A DNA stretch of 64,000 nt from Hysterangium stoloniferum (taxonomy: Eukaryota > Basidiomycota > Agaricomycetes > Hysterangiales > Hysterangiaceae), in NCBI GenBank assembly GCA_015178975.1, contig WHVD01000098.1, positions 266,892 to 330,891 of the forward strand, written 5' to 3'. The translations under genes and the position numbers were made by a program. This document shows, one piece after another, positions 50,494-58,508 of this stretch. Position 1 is the stretch's first letter. Each line of letters begins with the position of its first letter. The notes under the pieces were generated by a model. It was not told where the DNA came from, searched no databases, and saw nothing but the letters and a program-made list of their open reading frames with translations.

Positions 50494-51482
50494 CTAATTC
50501 TCTTCCTCTACAACTTCTCCCTTCTCTCCAGCCTCTGAACCCTCTCCCGCACCGACAGCCACCGATACCGCTTCACCGACCTTCTCCGACACCCCAATCT
50601 CATGCCCATGGCAACTCGAGACTTCCAAATACTGCTCAAGCTGACCACCGAGGGACTCGATAATGCTGGTCTGTTTCTCCAGTCTGATGCCCAAGAGTCG
50701 CAATTGCTCGGTTTGAGCCCTTGTTGTTGCAATGTCTCGAATTGGAACCGAGTCGTCTCCGAGAAATAGGTCCGCATAAGGCGGTTTTGCTCTTCTAGAG
50801 CGTCGGCCTGTCACTCCTGGAATGATCCATCGGCCCCCGGGAAAACGCACCCAAGCTTCTGATCGGTGCACTCTTGACAAGTGCAGCCCCGACCACTAGC
50901 CCAAGGGTGGCATGTTTGACCCCGTTTTGTGCACCAGTTGCACTTAGGGTCATTTTCGGGCCCCACCTTTGGGGCCTGCTTTTGTTTCTATAGGAAAATT
51001 ATTAGCAGAAGTTTTTATTCAGGAAGCCGAACCCACCTTGGGGCTTGACGGCCCTGGTGCATTCTCCTCATCCTCCTCTTCCTCTTCATCATCGGACTCC
51101 GAAGGCGTCGCAGCCTTACGCTAAAATAAAGTAACATATAAATCAGTAAAATCTATAAGAACATCGGCCGGAGCCGACTCACCTTCCCCTCCCGCTTCTT
51201 CTTCGCTGCCTCCTCTCGCGCCCGTTCGACCTCGCGCTGTTTTTTCTTCGCAAGCACTGCATCCCAGTGCTTGCGTGCAGCCTCTTCCGCTGCCTGCTTT
51301 TTCTCCTCAGCCTCTATGGCTGCCAGCTCCTCTCTCTCTTTCCGCTCCTCCTCTTCATGTGCCTTCCACTTCTCCTCGAGTATGCATCAACGTTCCTGCG
51401 CGTTAGCCGGTCCACTCGGGACCGACAAGGGAGCGACCGTTAACCGAACCGGGAAGGGTTTTGACCCCGAACCTATAGTCAT
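50494..51482 (-). pseudogene. Accessory zinc-cluster gene of element A
   Basis: Minus-strand exons 51482-51183, 51120-51037 and 50987-50494 with GT...AG introns. Exon 1 encodes a Glu/Lys/Ala coiled coil, exon 2 an acidic linker, exon 3 the zinc cluster CNWCTKRGQTC, ten residues, CQECTDQKLGC (spacing 2-6-10-2-6), then a Gln/Leu-rich helix. Inactivated by TGA at 51387-51389 in exon 1, TGA near 50820 (Trp codon in element F) and a one-base loss near 50722. Convergent with pol, whose stop lies 92 bp away. Confidence 0.82.
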
Positions 51483-51556
51483 GGTGGTTGAGGGAAGAGA
51501 AGTGGAAATACAAGCGCCAGGACCCCTCGAATTTTTATATGTAAAATTTTGCCAAG

Positions 51557-51564
51557 TCACATGA
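51557..51564 (-). promoter_or_regulatory. E-box of the element A accessory promoter
   Basis: TCACATGA on the plus strand; a TATA-like TTTTTATAT lies at 51532-51540, between it and the accessory ATG at 51482. Equivalent site in element F at 35515-35522. Confidence 0.5.
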
Positions 51565-52204
51565 TGTTTTGACACACCAAACCATACCCGACGAGTTTTA
51601 CGTACGGGATCTAGATTTTTGGCCTCCTTGGGATTTCAGCCAAATGGGGGATACTGTTACGACTGTGTCACAACCCTATCAGTCCCCGAGGTTATCACCA
51701 CCTATCGATGATTTCAAGTTACCACATCGGAGACTATCAGCCCCCGAAGCTGACTGTTATGTATTTCTAAGCTTTTTCCGATTTTTTAAACAATTTCCCC
51801 TAACAAATTGCGAAAACAAATATTTAAATGTAATTATATCGCGATGACAAAATTGTACTATATTTGCTTGATTTATCTTGAATTTATACAATTTACTTTG
51901 TATTTTTAACATATAAATTGAGCAAGTTATTAAATTTTTATCTTTTATTCTTTTTTGATGTCGGTGACTCAGCGCTTAGTCACAACGCGTGAAAAGATCA
52001 TGTGATATTCACATGGTATTTCAAACTCCGATGCCGACAAAACGCGATTTGAAATACTCGTGCATTATCAAGGCGAAATATATATATACATATTTCTATA
52101 TTATTATAATAAAATATTATATTTATAACTAACTACAAGTAAATTAATAATTATATAATAATATAAAACCGGCCTGGCATTTATTACACGGCGCGCGGGA
52201 AAAT

Positions 52205-52345
52205 CGTCACAACGAGTGACAACCGTCACAACAGGTGACAGTTGTCACAAGGGCGCGCGACTGTCACAGAGGCGCGCGACGGTCACAAAGGCGTGTGATG
52301 GTCACAGAGGCGCGCGACTGTCACAACGCGTGACAGTCACAAGAC
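52205..52345. promoter_or_regulatory. GTCAC/GTGAC array with exact 19-bp periodicity
   Basis: GTCAC starts at 52244, 52263, 52282, 52301 and 52320, exactly 19 bp apart, separated by AGGCGCGCGAC-like spacers; inverted GTGAC copies precede and follow. CpG-rich inside an AT-rich LTR. Confidence 0.7.
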
Positions 52346-52424
52346 GCGAAGGATGTCATGCGCGCGCACAGGCGCGAGAGCATTATATAATCATATATGC
52401 TACTTCAGCAAAAACCGGAAATCT

Positions 52425-52652
52425 CTGGAACATTCCAGTGGCTTCCAAAGGAATAGTAGATAGTAGATACTAATAATAGATAGAATATTGTAGAATATTC
52501 TATAAGATTCCAGTAAGTTCTATTATGCCAAGAATATTCTATAGTGTCTTAGAAGTAGTTAGAACCTTCCACTATGCTCTAGAAAATTCTAGAAAATTCT
52601 AAAATGACATCATTCCTTCCAGAATGACATCATTCAATCTTCTAGAATCTTC
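52425..52652. promoter_or_regulatory. Heat-shock element (HSF-binding) array upstream of a TATA box
   Basis: Perfect alternating module GAAaaTTCtaGAAaaTTC at 52582-52599; GAAtaTTGtaGAAtaTTC at 52483-52500; TTCtaGAAtcTTC at 52640-52652; further pairs near 52430 (GAAcaTTC), 52532-52539 (GAAtaTTC) and 52617-52624 (TTCcaGAA). The nGAAnnTTCn pattern is the known HSF trimer site. TATATAAG follows at 52674. Confidence 0.7.
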
Positions 52653-55600
52653 TAAATGTCTCAGACCAAAATGTATATAAGGAGCTCAGCTCCAGCCCTG
52701 AAAACAAATCAATCATTACTACATTTTATTAGCCACATCAGTGTGCCACTGCAGCAAGCAGTTTATTCCACCCCTTGTTGGGCTGTTGGACAAATAAATA
52801 CAAATACTTAGTCACCCCTAGTTGAGCTGCTGACCTAAGTTATCTCAGGATTCCCTTTGTCACCTCTTGTTGAGCTTCTGACAATAGTCCTAACCCCCTG
52901 GTCACTCTTCTGACCAATCAGGATTCCCTGCCTTGTTGAGCTTCTGGTATTAATCCTTTATACTATAGTCATCTCTTAATTGAGTACTGATTATTAGTTT
53001 TCTTTACATTGTTATTTGTAGTCTAAAACTTCAGTCACCTCTAGTTGAGTAATTTGACTGTTTATTACATTGCAAATAATCCCGTTCCTTTGTTCATTTA
53101 TTGTGAATCAGTAAAGCATATTCACATAAACAAATACTGAGAATATCCTTGCAAGATCCTAAGACTACATTAAGATCCTGATAAGTTAATATCACAGTAG
53201 ACCTTGTAGGTTAGTATAAATAAAGCATATATTAGCCAAATAGTGTTTTATTCTATATCTAATCTTTTGACCCGTTTATAAATATTTTTACTGTTTGATA
53301 AATAGTATAAAATATATATAAACTAGCTAGCATTGAAGTTAAATCTAGCTTTGGAATCAGTAAATTGTTATTCATATTTTAGTAGTGTTTTTACAGAAAA
53401 AGAACAAGCTTGCACAAGCAGCTCTCAAAACCTTCTTTGCGAAGTTGGGTGCATATATTCAAGTAAACTCTTGATTTCAGGGGTTCTAAGTCTATTTAGG
53501 CTGCCACTGATTAATATCAAATACTTAAATTATTTTACCTTGTAGTGAATTGAGTATTTGCACACTTTGATAGAGCATTGGACTCCTTTTTCCAGAAAAT
53601 AATATTAAAATAAGCCTAATACATTACACTGACGTATGCTTTCGCAGTGATCAAACCCCATTTACGCCCACATCAAAATATACTCGTACTATCTGGTTAA
53701 ACTTTTGATACATCCCTTTTTATTATGTTAATCCATTCGATCCTATGTTTCACATATGTCTATCTATATTTGTAGTTCTCGAACTATTTCCTTTTATCAT
53801 AATTCTGCTCTTGGTTATCATCGGCCTCCAAACTAATCATCAACTTCCCGTTCCTAGTCAAGTTTATTGTTAATACCGTTTTCCACCCTTCTCCCCATTA
53901 GTATTTTCTAGATGCCTGTTACTTGTATATGAGCCCGCTGTAGTTGTAGTTACTAGGCAATCAGAATATCGACTCAGAATACCCTCTCACATCTGCAACA
54001 GTCTCATACTAAAGAATTCTCCTATCCGCCTTCACGTGTGCTCACCCACCTTCGGCCCCAACCCCTTGGCCCGACACTCGACTTGTCCTTTGGTTCCGAT
54101 CGGTATCTCACCAAAAGGTACTTCCTAGGATTAGTCTTTGCCCGTCTGAAATCCAAGGACACCCTATGGATATTTGCGAGGGCACAGCACATAAGCTGAA
54201 GCCAAGTCCTTCCGATCGGTCCCTGTTGGCCACCGACATTAGTCAGTTTCTAGTTCTTAACAATAAAACAAGCAAAGGTCCAGTAATTTAAATACTGATA
54301 GATTAATGAGCTGCGCTATTAAGCTTAAACAACTCAAATCAATGCTTATTTTGATTATTGAAAGGTTCAATAGAACTGTGTATGACTCTTTTAGCAAATA
54401 AAAGAACTATTCCTTGAGAATAGGGGCTAGAAGCTGAGTATATGTGCAGTAACTTAGCAGAGACTTGATATAAAGCTTTGGATTCTTGTATGCTTATTTG
54501 TAACTATTAATAGTTATTTAACAAGGTGTTAAATAATTTATTAATAGAGACAATAATTTGTATTGGATTATCTGAGTGCTTGTACTTGATTAATTCAATA
54601 AACTTAGGGCTGGGCCTTGAGTAATCTAGTATTGGCAGGGATTTCAGTAAGAATACTTATTAGGTTTATTATGTAATTAATAAGCCTAAAGGGTAGCTGT
54701 GAGGCTGGGGGAACTTAGATGATTAGCTAAGTTCAAGAGTTGCTGACAAAGATTCAAGATGCTGCAAGTGTAGGTGCTTGCAGTTAGTGTATCAGACTAA
54801 GGCTATTATTGTCCTTAGGATGATTAGATAAGCTTCTGAGCTGTGCAGTAAAATGTGTGAGAGATAGATGATTTTATTGGAAACTTGGCCCTCCTTATAT
54901 ACATTTTGATAACTAAATGATTAGCTAATTATTTAATTTATGAGGTCACTAGTTAGATCATAATGACCTCATATTCTACTCATTATTTACCCTTTATTTA
55001 TCACATGATTCCCCTCTCTGAGACAAGGGTTCCAACCTTTGGCTTGAACATGAAGGTTCAAGGCCGCGGTCCCGGGACGGAAGCAAACAATGAGTCGGTG
55101 GAATCAATTAATGACTCAGGTAGTCACATCCGTGACTTGTGTGACATCCCGACACTGGAGGCTTATCTAATATGTCATGTGACTAGTGTTACAGTCACTC
55201 GTGTGACTAAATGCTAGTCACTAGTGTGACTGTATGAGCCGGATTAGGTAATGTATCATGTGATGCCCAAATGCATACATCAAGCAAGGCAATGTGCCGG
55301 GCAGTAATAACTAAGTAAATAAAATATAAATAATTAGTTAAAAATTATAATAATTTAATTAAGTAATAATAGCATAATATGAGTCCATATATGCTAATAT
55401 TTATGTCAAGTTAAAAGGAATAAGGCCTATTTTTCACAATAAACATAGTAAAAATACAATAAAAATTCAAGAAAATATTAAGTAATTCAAAGAAAATTAA
55501 GAGAACATTATGAGATAATGCTGATACCTCACATGAACATAGACGAGTCTGACATACGGAGTCCGGTGGGAATTCCAGTAAACTGATAATGGGTGCGTAT

Positions 55601-55797
55601 AGGGTGCAGGTGCATATACATAAGTTAGTACCTGGAGTCCGGGCAGGATTTCCAGTCATAACAGTAAGCAGGAGAACTCTTTTATTAGAGAGTATTTGCA
55701 ATAACATAGTAATAAGTAGTACACACAGCAATCAAATACAAACATCCACTCCAATGCACAACCTCTCCGAGAAAATTCCTTCCTTTAATTCCATCCA

Positions 55798-56387
55798 TCA
55801 CACCACAGTACTGTTAGCCCACGTCAATGGGATACTATCAATCCACCTCACAATAAGATCAGCCGCAGCCTCAGATTGATCAAAGGGAACCATGTGTCTA
55901 AAATAAACAGGGGGGGGACATGAGTCAAATCCTGGGCAGGAAAAACACCAGACAACCACATACCCCACCTCATTCACTACTACAAAGGTATAGTTGGTGC
56001 CGACAGAGTGAACATCACCTGCCTCTTTCCCACTGCTAAGTGTAACCCATTTTCTGGTCTGTGTTTTCTTGAAGGCTTCTGCAAAGGGTGACCATCGAGG
56101 TTGTGTACCCATGCCTCATTTCCCTGTATAGCACATTTTAAAAGCTATACACAGATTCTAAATATATATATATATACAATGAAATTGCACATGAAATCTA
56201 GAGTGAGGAAACTTTTGAGCATTTTGTTCTCTTCATTTTTCAAAAGACGGTAACATGTGACATACCAGCTTTGCCGGCATACACCAGCAGTCTAACCCCT
56301 TGTTCAAAAGTGGAATGAGCAATTCAGCCACATTGTGCACAGAATCACCCTGCAGCATAAATGTGAGATTTACTTCTATATTACAGT
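55798..56387 (-). pseudogene. Serine carboxypeptidase (peptidase S10), C-terminal exons, damaged
   Basis: Minus-strand exons 56387-56266, 56196-56177 (20 bp), 56123-55964 and 55897-55798, with GT...AG introns. They encode CNIEVNLTFMLQGDSVHN, then LLVYAGKADFMCNFIGNE containing the catalytic Asp, WVTLSSGKEAGDVHSVG, and the catalytic His in GHMVPFDQSEAA, ending TWANSTVV stop. In this family the enzyme removes C-terminal residues in vacuole or secretory compartments. One base is missing in the G run near 56303 and the frame slips again near 56086. An upstream intron acceptor (TTGGTTTTCAG) abuts 56387, and element B begins at 56449, so the 5' exons with the nucleophile Ser, if present, lie beyond element B outside the window. 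Confidence 0.8.
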
Positions 56388-56448
56388 CTGAAAACCAACA
56401 GGGAGAGAAGAAGGTCAGACACAATAAACCGAGTGTTAACTTTACAGG

Positions 56449-57171
56449 TGTTACGACTGTGTCGTAACCCTTCGCAAACCGACGGCCCCCGACGGAATAC
56501 CCTCGTTATACGTCTCCGACAATACAACACCTCGGAAGCCGTCGGACCCCCGACGCTGACGTATGCTCTCCGGTCAATCAAACCCGACTACGCCTTTCTG
56601 TCTGGTTATGTTTTGATATGTCCCTTTCATCATGTTGATCCGTCTCATCTTATGTTCCACATATGTCTAACTATATTTGTAGTCCTCGAACTATTTCCTT
56701 TTATCGTAATTTCCATTCTCGGTGATCATCGGCCTCCGAACTAATCATAAACTTCCTGTTCCTAGTCAAGCTTATTGTTAATGCCGTTTTCCGCCCTCCT
56801 CCCCATTAGTACTTTCTAGACGCCTGTTACTTGTATATGAACTCGCTGTAATTGTAGTTACTAGGCAATCAGAATATCGACTCAGAATACCCTCATACGT
56901 CTATAGCAGTCTCATACTAGGAGAATCTCTCTTCCGCCTTCACGTGCGCTCGCCCACTCTCGGCCCCGACCCCTTGGCCCGACACCTGACTTTTCCTTCG
57001 GTTCCGATCGGTGTCTTGCCGAAAAGTTCTTCTTAGGATTTAGTCTTCGCCTGTCCGAAATTTAAGGACAACCTACGGATATTTGCGAGGGCGCAGCATA
57101 TAAGCTGAAGCCAAGTCCTTCCGATCGGTCCCCGTCGGCCACCGACATTAGTCAGTTTCTAGTTCTTAACA
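56449..57171 (+). repeat. Element B 5' LTR (LTR-1, 723 bp)
   Basis: TGTTACGACTGTGTCGTAACC...TAGTTCTTAACA. Contains the block shared with LTR-2 (GCGAGGGCGCAGC at 57085, then ATAAGCTGAAGCCAAGTCC). Confidence 0.95.
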
Positions 57172-57194
57172 GTATATTCTGATTTTACACTCGC
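57172..57194 (+). promoter_or_regulatory. Candidate primer-binding region of element B
   Basis: GTATATTCTGATTTTACACT directly after the 5' LTR. It lacks the TGG expected for a tRNA 3'-end primer. Elements A, C and E begin their internal regions with GTATATT or GTATTTT too, so the start is conserved. Confidence 0.4.
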
Positions 57195-57209
57195 ATTTTC
57201 CGTCTAATC

Positions 57210-58508
57210 ATGCCTCCGAGGAAAAATGCCAAGCCTAGCGGCGAAGCAGAATCTTCCACTCTCAAGTCTCCTTTCCTGTATACAGCCCGAGCTACTCAGA
57301 AAACTCCGTTACCAGAAACCTCCGAAGAATCTCGCTTTGTGGAGATTACCGGCGATGCTGAAGAAGTAACCGAAGCAACCGACCCCGAAGCAACTGAGGA
57401 GATTAACAATCAACCAGTTTTGGAACACGAACCCGAGGATGGCGACCAACCTCAGGCTAGTGGCTCCAAGAAGTCTGCAAAGAAGAAACCGGCTCTCGAC
57501 CCTGAAGAAACATGGGAATTGTTTTCAGGTACACTAGGATCCCTTAATGAATTCCTTAAAAGCAATATCAAGGAAAAGGAACCTGGGCAAACCCAAGTCA
57601 ACAAACCCGAGCCATTTACTGGCTCAAACCCGAAGAAATTGCCGACATTTCTCATGCAATGTCGATTCAACTTTCGGGACCGCCCGGCTGCATTCGCAAC
57701 GGATGACCGAAAGGTAAACTTCGCACTCTCATACCTTAAGGATTCCGCAGCAGCCTGGTTCGAACCCGCATTCTCTGGCCTCACCTCTGAAGACCCCGAT
57801 TGGCTCCACGATTGGGATGCCTTTGTCGAGGAACTTGAAACCAACTTCGGCCCCTACGACCAAACTGGCGATGCAGAAACCGCGCTTTCTAATCTCAAAA
57901 TGAAAGACACTCAGCGCATCACCGATTATATCGTCCAGTTCAACAACCTCGCCGCGCGTTGCGACTGGGGCGATTCGGCCCTCCGATACCAGTTTTACTC
58001 CGGCCTTCCGTCTCGCCTCAAAGACGAAGTTTCCAAAGGAGAGACCGGCAAGCCGAAAACCCTCCCTCTCATGCGCCTGAAAGCCCAAAACGCAGACGCT
58101 CGATACTGGGAACGACGTTCGGAAATCAGTCGCGAAAACCCGTCGGACAAAAAATCATCGGACAACAAAAATGCCAACAAGTCTGGTAACCAAAACACCA
58201 ATATAACTGGCAACTCGACTTCCAATAAGAAGTCCGAAAACAAAGGGTCTAACGACAAAAAAGGCAAGGGCAAACAGTCGAATAAGTCTCAAGACAAAGA
58301 CAAACCCGACCTAACTGGCAAACTCGGCTCCGATGGCAAGCTCCTACCACAGGAAAAGCAACGCCGAATGGACAACAACCTTTGTTTGTTGTGTGCAGAT
58401 CCCGGACACCGAGTCGCTGCATGCCCAAAAGCCACAAAAGCCCGATCGGCCAATACGGCCACGACCTCACAACCGGCCAAGCCGGCTGCCGAGTCGAAAA
58501 AAGATTAA
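57210..58508 (+). CDS. Element B Gag (capsid, low-complexity linker, CCHC zinc knuckle), intact
   Basis: 432 codons from ATG 57210 to TAA 58506-58508. N-terminal about 120 residues acidic and unstructured; capsid-like retrotrans_gag core about 125-290 (PFTGSNPKKLPTFLMQCRFN, WDAFVEELETNFGPYD, RITDYIVQFN); Asn/Lys/Ser-rich linker 310-370; zinc knuckle Cys392-Cys395-His400-Cys405 (CLLCADPGHRVAAC), which in this family binds genomic RNA. The protein would assemble virus-like particles in the cytoplasm. No stop or frameshift compared with A, C and F, so this is the reference copy. Ends in the A6 slippery run from which pol is reached by -1 shifting. Confidence 0.95.
   Translation: MPPRKNAKPSGEAESSTLKSPFLYTARATQKTPLPETSEESRFVEITGDAEEVTEATDPEATEEINNQPVLEHEPEDGDQPQASGSKKSAKKKPALDPEETWELFSGTLGSLNEFLKSNIKEKEPGQTQVNKPEPFTGSNPKKLPTFLMQCRFNFRDRPAAFATDDRKVNFALSYLKDSAAAWFEPAFSGLTSEDPDWLHDWDAFVEELETNFGPYDQTGDAETALSNLKMKDTQRITDYIVQFNNLAARCDWGDSALRYQFYSGLPSRLKDEVSKGETGKPKTLPLMRLKAQNADARYWERRSEISRENPSDKKSSDNKNANKSGNQNTNITGNSTSNKKSENKGSNDKKGKGKQSNKSQDKDKPDLTGKLGSDGKLLPQEKQRRMDNNLCLLCADPGHRVAACPKATKARSANTATTSQPAKPAAESKKD
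58497..58508 (+). promoter_or_regulatory. Gag-pol -1 ribosomal frameshift site
   Basis: Gag frame TCG AAA AAA GAT TAA; the -1 frame reads AAA AGA TTA AGC and continues open through pol. The shift window is an A6 run ending three bases before the gag stop. Element C has TCG AAA AAA GAG TAA at the same place. Confidence 0.65.

Larger units (their letters stand above)
51755..53628 (+). mobile_element. Solo LTR-5 (1874 bp), TSD CTGAC, with heat-shock-element promoter
   Basis: TGTTATGTATTTCTAAGC...CTAATACATTACA between perfect CTGAC duplications (51750-51754, 53629-53633). Contains, in order, an AT-rich part, a GC-rich 19-bp tandem array (52205-52345), an array of inverted GAA/TTC modules (52425-52652) and the TATA box TATATAAG at 52674-52681. 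No coding capacity beyond short frames. Only copy in the window; its end resembles LTR-4. Confidence 0.92.
44739..54262 (+). mobile_element. Element A: family-1 Ty3/gypsy element, complete layout but inactive, TSD ATAAA
   Basis: 5' LTR 44739-45462, gag, pol, antisense accessory gene and 3' LTR 51655-54262 (interrupted by LTR-5). Perfect ATAAA duplications at 44734-44738 and 54263-54267, which when collapsed restore LTR-4. Without LTR-5 and its duplication the element is 7645 bp. Damage is mostly CGA-to-TGA codons plus a C-run expansion in gag and a short deletion after RNase H. Confidence 0.95.
51655..54262 (+). repeat. Element A 3' LTR (LTR-1), interrupted by LTR-5
   Basis: Starts TGTTACGACTGTGTCACAACC after the purine tract AAATGGGGGATAC. 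Net length without the insert is 729 bp, against 724 bp for the 5' LTR. Confidence 0.93.
44668..55533 (-). mobile_element. Solo LTR-4 in the LTR-2, TSD CGAAC/TGAAC, split by element A
   Basis: Pieces 44668-44738 and 54263-55533, reverse complement of 18851-20127. Target copies CGAAC (44663-44667) and TGAAC (55534-55538) differ by one CpG transition. Contains the GTCAC/GTGAC cluster at 55118-55233 and the reverse TATA box near 54893-54900. Confidence 0.9.
43977..55663 (-). mobile_element. Solo LTR-2 in host DNA, TSD GTAAG, carrying the second insertion tower
   Basis: LTR-2 sequence in two pieces, 43977-44667 and 55534-55663 (TGTTAGGATATG...CAGTCATAACA). Perfect GTAAG duplications at 43972-43976 and 55664-55668 mark a single insertion in host sequence. 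The gap is filled by the LTR-4 copy. Confidence 0.93.

Noticed and set aside
52216..52473. 85-codon frame of repeated basic residues in LTR-5
   Set aside because: It is the translation of the GTCAC/GCGCGC array; no motif and no start context.
57452..58088. Minus-strand frames opposite gag in element B (and the same in A, F)
   Set aside because: Antisense shadows of GC-skewed gag codons; they lack splice sites, domains and conserved starts, unlike the accessory gene.
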